Virus record (IMG/VR): IMGVR_UViG_3300008267_000343
Span: 1 to 24,857 of that record
Strand: one strand, 5' to 3'
Source: a virus
Length of the DNA stretch: 24,857 nucleotides
In this document: piece by piece, positions 16,017-24,777 of the stretch
Numbering within the stretch: position 1 is the first letter of the stretch
How the letters are laid out: each line of letters begins with the position of its first letter
Translations under genes and position numbers: made by a program
The notes under the pieces: generated by a model
What the model was told of the DNA's origin: nothing
What the model saw: only the letters and a program-made list of their open reading frames with translations
The model's database searches: none

Positions 16017-16340
16017 ATGTCATCACAATATTACAATAGATACGATAATTTTTTAATAAACGGAAATCAAACGGTAGTACCATTTCTAACTTTACCACAA
16101 AGGGTTTCAGATCAAAAATATATTTATAGATCTGGTCAAAGTAGATTAGATAAAATAAGTTATGAAAAATATGGAACACCTTATTTTGGTTGGTTAATAC
16201 AAATGGCTAACCCAATATACGGTGGACTTGAGAGTAACATACCTGATGGTACAATTTTAATCATACCGTTTCCATTAATTGCCGCTTTGCAAGACTACAA
16301 AAGTGCACTAGATACACATATCTTTTATTATGGCCGCTAA
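16017..16340 (+). CDS. gp53-like / LysM-like baseplate protein
   Basis: This encodes 107 aa. The motif YIYRSGQSRLDKISYEKYGTP (split here as residues about 36-56), then WLIQMANP and IPDGTILIIP, is the short LysM-like fold seen in T4 gp53 (baseplate wedge) and the P2 gpX tail proteins: a strand, two helices around RLDKIS and WLI-x-x-ANP, and a closing strand with IP. In phage baseplates it ties wedge components to the hub. It starts one base after the stop of the 2046-aa gene, and its own last 11 bases overlap the start of the 2449-aa gene, so the three are made from one message and probably in linked amounts. Confidence 0.75.
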   Translation: MSSQYYNRYDNFLINGNQTVVPFLTLPQRVSDQKYIYRSGQSRLDKISYEKYGTPYFGWLIQMANPIYGGLESNIPDGTILIIPFPLIAALQDYKSALDTHIFYYGR

Positions 16341-19300
16341 GCAAACAAAAAATATATTCATTGAAACTCAGTATGATAATATAGTATTAGTAAACCCAAA
16401 TCAATTAGTCGATACTGACGGAAAACCAACCCAAAGACTTGTAGACCACGAAGACATGGTTTTTTATGCCAATCTTGAAACATTTATAGTACCAAGAACA
16501 AAATTAGCAATAGGGGAAAGTTTTGACAATAGTGTTATTAACACCACTATTGCTAGTGTTGGGACTGATCCTGATTTAAAAATTAATTTTTTACAACCAA
16601 AAGGAAAAAAGGCATTTGATACAAGTTGGTCAGATCAGTTAACAGGAAAAGATTCAAGAATAGGATCGTCATCAAATCAAAAATTTGAGAATTTAACAAC
16701 AAGAGATGGGCAACAAACATATGTAAACAGAATTGAAAAATACGAAGACACTCAACTTTTAGGTATTAAATCTATAGATGTTACTGTTAAACCTATGGGT
16801 GTACCAACAGTAAGAATGGAATTAGTTGATATACAAGGAAAAATGTTATTTGAACAAGGTGAAGGATCAATGTATTCAGTGTTTTTTAATTTTCCATACC
16901 CGTTATTTTATTTAACACTTAAAGGTTATTATGGTAAAGCCATTAAATATCGATTAAGTTTAATGAGTTTTAATGCCTCTTTTGATGCAAACACAGGTAA
17001 CTTTAATATATCTTTAGAATTAATAGGTAAGTTCACTGCGTTACTATTTGACACACCTTTAGAATATGCAAGAACCGTACCTAAAATGTTTTCTACACAG
17101 GTAACATCAAAAAAAAATTCAGAATCGACAGAAATAAATACTATACAAACAACAAGAGGAAGAATTAAATTAAATGAAGTATATGATATATATAAGAGAA
17201 AAAAATTAATTCCTGAAAATTTTCCACCATACAGTATAGATACTTTTGTTACTGCAGTTTCAAACTATGAAACAAAACTTTTAAAAAGTTTAGAAAATAA
17301 AAAAGGAGAATTTTCAGTTTTAAATGATGTTGAAAGATTTAGAGAAATTTTAGAAGATTTAAAACAAACTATTGTTGTTAACGCTAAAAAAAATTATTTA
17401 GCAAGTAATACATTTTATGTTTATGATAATAAAAAGTATTATCCATTTAAAAAAGAAATTGCTTTAAATGATAGGGAGACTTTTAAAGCTAAGACACAAG
17501 AAAGAATAACTTATTTTGTTAACGAATTAAAAAATAATAAAACTTTTGGTGATGGAGGTAGTTACAAAACAAAAGATGGTAAAAAAATAGCAACAGAAAT
17601 TAATGTATGGACAAAAATCAAAGATAAAAGTTCAGTAATTAAAAACTTTCCATTACAAGAATGGTTGCAAAGTAATAACGACATAAATAATACAAGGTAT
17701 TATAGAACAGGAGAAAAATTAGATTTATCTACACAAGAAGGTCAAAATAAATTAGAAAAATTTAAATTAGACGAAATATCAATTGCTCCAGGTAAGGTAT
17801 TTGATCCAATAAAAAACGAATTTGTTGACGAACCTTTAGATATGTATTATTTTGGGGATCAAAGGTTAAGTGACGATACGGTTGACCCTAATAGTTTTTT
17901 GGACATCATTAACGACTCAATAAAAAAGTTAGAGGCGTATGAAAATATAATTGACGATGACCTTTCACAAATATTAGCGGATAGAGTCGTTTCGGGCGAT
18001 GGAGGTTTAGGGTTTGTACCAACAATAAGAAATATATTCGCAATATTATTTGCTGGTGTAGATGCGTTTTATAGGTTAATGGACGATACTCATCAAAAAG
18101 CTTGGGACGTAAGAAAAAACCCAACAAGACTAAAAACAATAATACCGCCAGAAAAAAATTTCTCAGTAGACGCTTTAAATTCAATTCAAACCGCAGAAGG
18201 CAATTTAAACGATCAAAACATTGTTTATCCTTGGCCTTTATATTTTGAAAAAGAAAGACAAAAAAATGGATCGGAGTTGTTTGTGATAAAATATCCAGGA
18301 GACCCAAAAATTATTAATACAACTAAAGGATGGAATACGGATATATGGCCTGAAATACATTTTGTCGAAGAATTTATTAAAGGGTCGTTAACCAAAGAAG
18401 AAGAAATTAAAAAATTTGTTTATAATAATTCTAAATATGATAGTGTCTTGGCTAGCCCTAATGCATTGTTATTTCCATTTAACGTAATACCATATGAAAA
18501 CTTAGATTCTGTTTCTATAATGTATGAAATATTAGAAAGAGCAATTATTAACTCAAGTTATAATAGATTAAATTACGATGAAGCAACAAAACAGCAAGTA
18601 GATTTAATGTTTGCCCAATTAGAGGGTCAAAACATAGTTAGTGCCGTCTCAAGTAGTATCGAATTACAAAATCTTTTACGAGAGTACAAATTTAATTATA
18701 AAAGTTTTATTGATTATCTTAAAAAAATATCAAATAATGGGACAGGAAAAAGTTGGCTAACATACCAATCGCCTTCATTTAATAATCAATACATTATAAA
18801 TTCGTTAAACGAACAAAAAGAAGTTTATAGTATAGAAACAATACAACCTACAACTTCAATAACTATAGCTACCGATACACCATTGGCTAAAAATTTAAAA
18901 AATTTATTAGAAAATTCAAATAGTTCTAAGTTAGATTTTTTTGATATTTATCCATTTAATAACAAAACATGGTTAAATTTAAACGTATCAAACGGACAGG
19001 CGTTAAATAACCAAGAAGATTTTAATGACACAACAAAAACTATAATTTATTTAGACGATAAAAAAACCATTGCTAGGTTAAATAAAACTGAAAAATATAG
19101 CAATATTAGACCTTTAACTAATATTAATTATTTTTCTAATTTCTCACAACCATATTTAACAAATATACAAACATCGGTTACTTTCACCACAAGAAATTTA
19201 TTAAGTGAATTCTTTAAACAAAGAGAATATAAAGACTTGTATTTGACAGAATCTTACATTGATTATGGTGATAGTTATTCCGGTAGTGTGGGTACTAAAA

Positions 19301-22300
19301 TACAAACAACATCTCTTTTAAATACGCCATATTTTGTTAATTCAATAATACATGGTGTTGAAAAAGAAAATAATAAAGAAGAAGATGCGTATGTTCCTTT
19401 AGGTTATTTATATTTAAATTCATTACCACTAATAACAACAAAAGAAAAATTAAAAAATTTTGGTGAAAACGATACGGTAACTGATTTAGATTATTTAGCA
19501 TCTACCATAAAAAAATATTCATCAATACACCAATTACCATATGCTTGGGTTTTAAAATACGGATCAATTTGGCACAGATATAAAAAATTTGTTAATGATG
19601 GAGTCGACATTTTAGATAACGTTTGGAAAGACTTTGATTATAAAACAAACTATGACCCAACAAGTGGGTCCCAATACACCCAATATATCATACCAAACTA
19701 TACAGGTGGGCCCGAAACAATGTATTTAGAACAAAGTCAAATTATACCAAATACAACAGGAAAAACAATTGATTTTATAAATGTAGGGTTTTATCCTAAA
19801 GTTTTAAATAGTGTTTACAAATTTATAACTAAAAAAGATTTATTTTCTGGTTATAATGACAACGCATTTTTTGAGGCTTACAATACAAAAAAATTAAAAA
19901 TTTGTAAAAACACAACCTCAAGCACATTTTTAAATTTTGGATTTGACCCAAATAATTTATTTAGAGCCCTTTACAAAAGTAACTATTACCAATACTTGGA
20001 TGCTGAAACATCTACTGATTTTACTGGTAAATTTTATTTTTTATTCCCTTCTATGGGAGGAATACCAATAGACCAATCAATATATGAAACAGTTGATAAT
20101 AATAATATATTAAAAAAAGAATTAACAGGTAATACCTCAATGTATAATGGGTCAATTAGAACATTGTGGGGAGTTTCTCATTTTGGATATTACGACAATA
20201 ATTTAATAAAAAAACCAAAACCAACAGAGTATTTAAAAACAATAAATATTGAAAACGATAAACAAAATTCTTTTGATTTAAAAAATACTAATGCAGAATA
20301 CTCATATATTGATGAATTATTTTCTACTTTTGATGTTTCACTTTTAGATAAATTTGAAGATTTGTTTTTAACGTTTTGTAATTATGAACCAAAAACTGAA
20401 AAACTAATACTAAAAGGTGAAATACAAAACCCTTCTTATACTGAACCTAACATTATAAAAAATTTAAAATACAGAAGGTTATTCAATCAGATAACTCCTT
20501 TATTTTTAATTGGTAAAACTGATGTAACGATTACGGACCAAAATAATGATGGTAAAATAATGGCACAAAAACAAATAGGAACTTTTGTTGAATCAGTTAA
20601 AAAGTTTTTAGAGTTTGATTGTGTTATTAAAAACGCCAATCCAACTAATTTTGACAGAAAACTATTTGAATCTTTTACCACAAAACCTTCAATACTAAAC
20701 CCATACACTTTTAACCCATACGTTAAAGGAACACTTCCCGGTGACGGAACAAATGTAACACTATTACAAAGTATTACACAAAACAAAGACGCATGGAAAA
20801 CTTTAAGAAAATACGTTGGTTTTTCTACTATTCCCGGAGTCGATTATCAAGAACAGGTACAAACAGAATACCCTTCAGTCGGGTTGGTTAAACCACCAAC
20901 AGATAATACCTCAACAACACAACCATCACCTTCTAATGTACCAACACAACAAAGTACTAACAATTTTAGAAGTTTTATGGATTTGTGTACTAATGAAAAA
21001 TTTAATGTTTTTGATCCTAATGGTGAGTCGGCTTATAATTTTAATTATCCTGATGATAAAGTTTATTTTTTAGAACTTAAAGATATAACAAATACAATTG
21101 AAAAAAACTTTTGTGTCACAAAAATCCCTAACGATAGTGGAATCACAACATCATATAATTTAGTTTTTGATGACGATTACCCACAAAGAGGAGATATCGG
21201 ATTAAATCCTGAACAATATTGTTTATCTTTTTACAAAAATATAATAAATTGTAATTCAACACAAAACACATTATTATCTAATGTTAATATTAAATTAGTT
21301 GGTGATTCGGCAACAATCATTCCACAAAATCAAGGGGAGAATTGGAATTTTATAAATGTTAAAAAGGCTGACGGTAAATATCAAACGTTTAAAATTGAAG
21401 GAGACCCAGCATTTAACTCTCAAAAAATAAAAAATATAAAATTTTATGGACCTAATACCGATATAAATGATCCTGCTAACTTAGTAACTAACTTTTGTTT
21501 AGGAGGTATTAGTACTAACTATACAAATGTTTGTGAAGTTAACGGTAATACTGCCGGAAATTATCAAATGACCATAGATTATTACCCAAATGCCCCAACT
21601 AATTTTTTAAATAAAAAAGTTTTAGTTGCGCAAGTATCGACAGGGAACCAACCATATGTTCCTCAAACAGATTCCCAAATTTTGGATTTAGAAGAATTTA
21701 CAATAGTTGCTTCAAAACCACCAACACAAATACCAATTTTATCAGGAACTCAAAAATCATTTGTTTCTGAATTTTTTATTGATATGGATATTGATTTTAC
21801 TTCTGAAAATATAAAAATTTGTACACAGTTAATAAAATTGTATGTTAGTGAAAAAATTAAAAATCCAGGATATAATAAAACAAACTTTATTCAAAAAATA
21901 GAAGAAATATTAAAACAACAAGACACTTTTAAAGAGACCCTTTTAAATCAAACATTTTCTTTTTTAAATAAAAATTTACCAAAAACTGAATTTAAAAGTG
22001 ATACACAAATAGAAAAAAGTAGTCTAAGTGACGACACCACAAAACTTACATTATATAACACATTAAAAGGTTTTAATGATAAATGGGTTGCAGGATCGGA
22101 TTTAAAAACTAGAACAATATTTGAAGATTTTTTATTTTTAGACAGAGCAAATAGTGATGTTGGAGACACTTTAATCGTGGATGTACAAAAAGTAAAAGAA
22201 AGAATCGTTACTAACCCAAAACAAAATATGATGCAAATGGTTAGTTGGATATTAAATGATAATTATTTTTTATTTTTTGCAATGCCGGCCTACGTTAATT

Positions 22301-23679
22301 TTTATGGAATACAGGAATTGTTAGAAAATAACCAACCAAAACAAGATATAACAATAGGAAATGATTTATTTGGAACATTTTTAAATGTAGATTATACAAA
22401 TTCAAGCCCAAAATTTTTATGTCAATATGTGGGTAACCCTTCTGAATGGCCAAAACCACCGGCAAATTCATTTATAAGATTTGGTGATGATAGTTTTGAT
22501 TTAAGAATACCTGATAACCCTCTTAGAGTTTCTGACTCAAATATTGATTATGGTAAAAATAATAAAGTAGTTGGATTTGCGGTTGATTTTGGTATACAAA
22601 ATCAAAATATGTTTAAAGATTTAAAGCTTGACATGTCGGAAAAGAAAGAAACTGCAGAAACATATAAAATATATGCGGACTTAGGTAATTCCGTTTCAGG
22701 TGACAAGGTTGCACAACAATCCGTCTCAATGTTTAGTTTATATAAAAGTAGATCGTATAGCTGTACTGTAACATCATTAGGTAATGTAATGATACAACCA
22801 ACTATGTATTTTTCACTAAGACACGTGCCATTATTTTATGGTCCTTATTTGATATCTGAAGTAACACATTCTGTTAGTGAAGGTGAATTTAGAACAACAT
22901 TTACGGGAACTAGAATACCAAAATATTCTTTACCTAATATTAATAATTTAGTTTCATCTGTTAACAAAAATATTTTAAAGAATTTTAAAAAAACAAGAGA
23001 AAAAACAGTACCAAATATTGAAACAGATTTTGAAAAAAACTTAGAAATAGATAGTCAACCATCGGTACAAACATCAGAACAACAATGTAGTGGGTTAACG
23101 GCATTCCCATCTGTTGAGTTTGTTAATTTAAAAATGACAAATATTTCAATTTCCGATTTAAATAAAGTTATTAGAGACCAAACCGACTCAACAATACTAA
23201 GAACAATAGCAACAGGAATTGCATTAACCAGACCAATAAACGTAATTTCTGGTGATTTAGTACAAAGTAAAAATTCAAACCCATATTTTATACAAACAAA
23301 TTTAACATATGGAGGTAATATGGATGAAAAAATAAAATACCAAACTTGTTTAGATTTAAATGGTACTAAATACCCAATTGCCGATTTTGATGGGTTTAAT
23401 CAAAGCACGGACTACATTATTAGCTTCTTTAAACAATTTTTACCTATAACTGAAAATTTAGTAAAAATTAACCCAAATGTTAATACTGGTTTGACTTATG
23501 GAAATGCAATAGCACAAACGGTATATGCTTTTTGGGACACTAAAAAAGGTTATTCTGTTCCGGCGGTAGAAATTAAAGACATAGTTTTAAAAGATAAAGA
23601 AAACGGAACATTTACTTCTTATGATAAATATGTTGAACTATTTAGTAATTTATTTAAGACATTTAGTGAAAATCCATAA
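16330..23679 (+). CDS. giant baseplate hub protein with C-terminal gp27/gpD-like domain
   Basis: This encodes 2449 aa, far larger than T4 gp27 (391 aa). An N-terminal domain (about residues 130-250) contains GVPTVRMELVDIQG, YPLFYLTLKGYYGKAI and NFNISLELIGKFTALLFD, which look like structural beta strands. The middle is long and mixed. A ~225-residue insert with six cysteines lies between Pro/Thr-rich linkers (about 1518-1545 and 1771-1810). Residues about 2135-2200 carry the hub signature RSYSCTVTSLGNVMIQP, MYFSLRHVPLFYGPYLISEV and EGEFRTTFTGTRI, as in the gp27/gpD/VgrG-type hub family. After a charged linker, the last ~200 residues form a separate domain with IADFDGFNQSTDYIISFF that I cannot identify. 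It probably forms the central hub at the tail tip and may combine several T4 proteins. The start lies inside the preceding gene (11-base overlap). Confidence 0.75.
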   Translation: MAAKQTKNIFIETQYDNIVLVNPNQLVDTDGKPTQRLVDHEDMVFYANLETFIVPRTKLAIGESFDNSVINTTIASVGTDPDLKINFLQPKGKKAFDTSWSDQLTGKDSRIGSSSNQKFENLTTRDGQQTYVNRIEKYEDTQLLGIKSIDVTVKPMGVPTVRMELVDIQGKMLFEQGEGSMYSVFFNFPYPLFYLTLKGYYGKAIKYRLSLMSFNASFDANTGNFNISLELIGKFTALLFDTPLEYARTVPKMFSTQVTSKKNSESTEINTIQTTRGRIKLNEVYDIYKRKKLIPENFPPYSIDTFVTAVSNYETKLLKSLENKKGEFSVLNDVERFREILEDLKQTIVVNAKKNYLASNTFYVYDNKKYYPFKKEIALNDRETFKAKTQERITYFVNELKNNKTFGDGGSYKTKDGKKIATEINVWTKIKDKSSVIKNFPLQEWLQSNNDINNTRYYRTGEKLDLSTQEGQNKLEKFKLDEISIAPGKVFDPIKNEFVDEPLDMYYFGDQRLSDDTVDPNSFLDIINDSIKKLEAYENIIDDDLSQILADRVVSGDGGLGFVPTIRNIFAILFAGVDAFYRLMDDTHQKAWDVRKNPTRLKTIIPPEKNFSVDALNSIQTAEGNLNDQNIVYPWPLYFEKERQKNGSELFVIKYPGDPKIINTTKGWNTDIWPEIHFVEEFIKGSLTKEEEIKKFVYNNSKYDSVLASPNALLFPFNVIPYENLDSVSIMYEILERAIINSSYNRLNYDEATKQQVDLMFAQLEGQNIVSAVSSSIELQNLLREYKFNYKSFIDYLKKISNNGTGKSWLTYQSPSFNNQYIINSLNEQKEVYSIETIQPTTSITIATDTPLAKNLKNLLENSNSSKLDFFDIYPFNNKTWLNLNVSNGQALNNQEDFNDTTKTIIYLDDKKTIARLNKTEKYSNIRPLTNINYFSNFSQPYLTNIQTSVTFTTRNLLSEFFKQREYKDLYLTESYIDYGDSYSGSVGTKIQTTSLLNTPYFVNSIIHGVEKENNKEEDAYVPLGYLYLNSLPLITTKEKLKNFGENDTVTDLDYLASTIKKYSSIHQLPYAWVLKYGSIWHRYKKFVNDGVDILDNVWKDFDYKTNYDPTSGSQYTQYIIPNYTGGPETMYLEQSQIIPNTTGKTIDFINVGFYPKVLNSVYKFITKKDLFSGYNDNAFFEAYNTKKLKICKNTTSSTFLNFGFDPNNLFRALYKSNYYQYLDAETSTDFTGKFYFLFPSMGGIPIDQSIYETVDNNNILKKELTGNTSMYNGSIRTLWGVSHFGYYDNNLIKKPKPTEYLKTINIENDKQNSFDLKNTNAEYSYIDELFSTFDVSLLDKFEDLFLTFCNYEPKTEKLILKGEIQNPSYTEPNIIKNLKYRRLFNQITPLFLIGKTDVTITDQNNDGKIMAQKQIGTFVESVKKFLEFDCVIKNANPTNFDRKLFESFTTKPSILNPYTFNPYVKGTLPGDGTNVTLLQSITQNKDAWKTLRKYVGFSTIPGVDYQEQVQTEYPSVGLVKPPTDNTSTTQPSPSNVPTQQSTNNFRSFMDLCTNEKFNVFDPNGESAYNFNYPDDKVYFLELKDITNTIEKNFCVTKIPNDSGITTSYNLVFDDDYPQRGDIGLNPEQYCLSFYKNIINCNSTQNTLLSNVNIKLVGDSATIIPQNQGENWNFINVKKADGKYQTFKIEGDPAFNSQKIKNIKFYGPNTDINDPANLVTNFCLGGISTNYTNVCEVNGNTAGNYQMTIDYYPNAPTNFLNKKVLVAQVSTGNQPYVPQTDSQILDLEEFTIVASKPPTQIPILSGTQKSFVSEFFIDMDIDFTSENIKICTQLIKLYVSEKIKNPGYNKTNFIQKIEEILKQQDTFKETLLNQTFSFLNKNLPKTEFKSDTQIEKSSLSDDTTKLTLYNTLKGFNDKWVAGSDLKTRTIFEDFLFLDRANSDVGDTLIVDVQKVKERIVTNPKQNMMQMVSWILNDNYFLFFAMPAYVNFYGIQELLENNQPKQDITIGNDLFGTFLNVDYTNSSPKFLCQYVGNPSEWPKPPANSFIRFGDDSFDLRIPDNPLRVSDSNIDYGKNNKVVGFAVDFGIQNQNMFKDLKLDMSEKKETAETYKIYADLGNSVSGDKVAQQSVSMFSLYKSRSYSCTVTSLGNVMIQPTMYFSLRHVPLFYGPYLISEVTHSVSEGEFRTTFTGTRIPKYSLPNINNLVSSVNKNILKNFKKTREKTVPNIETDFEKNLEIDSQPSVQTSEQQCSGLTAFPSVEFVNLKMTNISISDLNKVIRDQTDSTILRTIATGIALTRPINVISGDLVQSKNSNPYFIQTNLTYGGNMDEKIKYQTCLDLNGTKYPIADFDGFNQSTDYIISFFKQFLPITENLVKINPNVNTGLTYGNAIAQTVYAFWDTKKGYSVPAVEIKDIVLKDKENGTFTSYDKYVELFSNLFKTFSENP

Positions 23680-23687
23680 CATTATTA

Positions 23688-23704
23688 TATTTATATAAAA
23701 AAAA
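23688..23704 (+). promoter_or_regulatory. promoter-like element before the 74-aa gene
   Basis: Exact TATTTATA (23688-23695) followed by a run of A, 13 bases before the ATG at 23709. It would start a short unit ending at the terminator at 24682. Confidence 0.45.
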
Positions 23705-23708
23705 GATT

Positions 23709-23933
23709 ATGAGTGTAAAAAAATTATTAGACGATTATTTAAGAAAAGATACAAGAATTACAGAAAAACAAATTGATTCAGATCACAAACAAGTTTGTGA
23801 TTTAGATACTGGTGATTGTTATACTATAAGAATTAAAGACGGTTTAATTGAAAGATTTGATAATACTGTAAATAAAAATAAAACTTTAAGAGTCGAAACC
23901 CCTACAGGTGTTAAAACATTATTAAACGGTTAA
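23709..23933 (+). CDS. small protein of unknown function (74 aa)
   Basis: A 74-residue basic protein with a helical N-terminus (VKKLLDDYLRKD) and a beta-rich remainder. It has a two-cysteine element, CDLDTGDC (residues 30-37), followed by YTIRIKDGLIERFD and a final strand. No family is recognised. It follows the giant hub gene by 29 bases with its own promoter-like element and precedes the coiled-coil protein gene by 12 bases. Context suggests a minor structural or assembly role, but the sequence does not show one. Confidence 0.6.
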   Translation: MSVKKLLDDYLRKDTRITEKQIDSDHKQVCDLDTGDCYTIRIKDGLIERFDNTVNKNKTLRVETPTGVKTLLNG

Positions 23934-23945
23934 AAATATAATAAA

Positions 23946-24677
23946 ATGAGTGTTGATAAAAAAATTTTAGAAGAACTTAAAAGGTTTAATCAAATAAATA
24001 GATATATACTGAACGAACAAGACCCTGCGGCTCCACCACCGGGAGGAGATCCAGCGGCTCCACCACCGGGAGGAGATCCAGCGGCACCACCCCCACCGGG
24101 AGGAGATCCAGCGGCACCACCCCCACCGGGAGGAGATCCCGCAGCAGGAGGAACACCACCAGCAGGTGGTGAGACAGAAGTACCTGAACCTGTTGATGTT
24201 GAAAAAGACCCTGATGTTGAGGAGGTTGGAAAAGACGAAAAAGATGAGGATACCGAAGAGATTGATATTACTGATTTAGTAACCGCACAACAAGAAATCA
24301 AAGATAAACAAGATGAAATTATGGATAATTTATTTGGTAAATTAGATGATCTACAATCCAAATTAGCAAATATGGATAAAATCTTAAATAAGATTGATAG
24401 TCTTGAAAATAAATTTGATAGATATAGAGAAAAAACACCTGAAGAAAAATTAATGTTACGATCTTTAGACTCATACCCATATAATCAAAAACTAACAGAT
24501 TTTTTTGATGATAAAAAAGATGAAATGGAAGAGACAGGTAAAAATGAATATATATTAACATCAGATGAAATAGAAAATTTTTCACCAAACGAAATTAAAA
24601 AAACATTTAATAATTTTGATGAAGAGGAAGAAAAATTATCAGAAAGGTATCATAGAAAAAATAGAAGATTATTATAA
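23946..24677 (+). CDS. Pro/Gly-repeat, acidic coiled-coil protein (243 aa)
   Basis: The product has four parts. An N-terminal helix (VDKKILEELKRFNQINRYI, residues 3-21). A low-complexity DPAAPPPGG-type repeat region (about 26-78). A strongly acidic stretch (about 78-105) leading into a long predicted coiled coil (about 108-165, AQQEIKDKQDEIMDNLFGKL and DKILNKIDSLENKF). A C-terminal domain (about 165-222, LRSLDSYPYNQKLTDFFDD, then EYILTSDEIENFSPNEI) whose precise pattern suggests a conserved interaction surface. No catalytic motif, signal peptide or membrane segment. I do not recognise the family; a scaffold, internal virion or assembly protein is plausible from composition. The gene is closed by a strong terminator. 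Confidence 0.7.
   Translation: MSVDKKILEELKRFNQINRYILNEQDPAAPPPGGDPAAPPPGGDPAAPPPPGGDPAAPPPPGGDPAAGGTPPAGGETEVPEPVDVEKDPDVEEVGKDEKDEDTEEIDITDLVTAQQEIKDKQDEIMDNLFGKLDDLQSKLANMDKILNKIDSLENKFDRYREKTPEEKLMLRSLDSYPYNQKLTDFFDDKKDEMEETGKNEYILTSDEIENFSPNEIKKTFNNFDEEEEKLSERYHRKNRRLL
24021..24140 (+). repeat. GC-rich tandem repeat (27/30-bp units)
   Basis: Four head-to-tail units based on GGAGATCCAGCGGCTCCACC encode DPAAPPPGG or DPAAPPPPGG. Two units are 27 bp and two are 30 bp, the extra codon adding one proline. Copies are nearly identical, so the expansion is recent, and the block is strikingly GC-rich compared with the rest of the window. Confidence 0.85.
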
Positions 24678-24681
24678 AATT

Positions 24682-24707
24682 AAGGTTCGGTCATCCGAAC
24701 CTTTTTT
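24682..24707 (+). terminator. rho-independent terminator after the coiled-coil gene
   Basis: AAGGTTCGG and CCGAACCTT form a perfect 9-bp stem with a TCAT loop, followed by a T run. It marks the end of the tail transcription unit. Confidence 0.9.
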
Positions 24708-24754
24708 ATTTGACATTATTAGATTTATACTTATATTTTAATTAGATAAAAGAG

Positions 24755-24772
24755 TATAAATTTTTAAAAAAC
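24755..24772 (+). promoter_or_regulatory. possible promoter element before the last gene
   Basis: TATAAATTTTTAAAAAAC lies six bases before the ATG at 24778, after a terminator, so a promoter is expected in the 70-bp gap. The sequence differs from the TATTTATA element, which would fit a gene of another temporal class. The assignment is weak. Confidence 0.25.
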
Positions 24773-24777
24773 AAATT

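Noticed and set aside
16121-16128. Exact TATTTATA inside the gp53-like gene
   Set aside because: It is within a coding sequence, lacks the following A-rich tract and is about 200 bases from the next start; stray copies also occur in other coding regions. I treat it as chance.
17909-18307. 132-aa open frame on the minus strand
   Set aside because: It lies wholly inside the 2449-aa hub gene, has no promoter-like element or plausible start context, and its composition is that of an antisense frame of AT-rich coding DNA.
1942-23679. Extracellular contractile injection system or tailocin instead of a phage
   Set aside because: Sheath, tube and hub would fit, but the T4-type gp15-like and T4_baseplate-family genes, the possible neck gene, the promoter system and the possible ssDNA-binding gene suit a replicating phage better. 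No AAA+ ATPase typical of such injection systems is present in the window.
24021-24140. CRISPR-like array
   Set aside because: The repeats are contiguous with no spacers, of two lengths, and are in frame within a protein gene.
23990-24361. Minus-strand frame rich in Gly, Ser and Pro over the GC-rich repeat
   Set aside because: It is the antisense of the DPAAPPPGG repeat and acidic region; stops are absent only because of the repeat's composition.
95-24677. Possible stop-codon reassignment, because only TAA terminates genes
   Set aside because: The genes are full length and collinear with their families under the standard code, with no in-frame TAG or TGA needing read-through.
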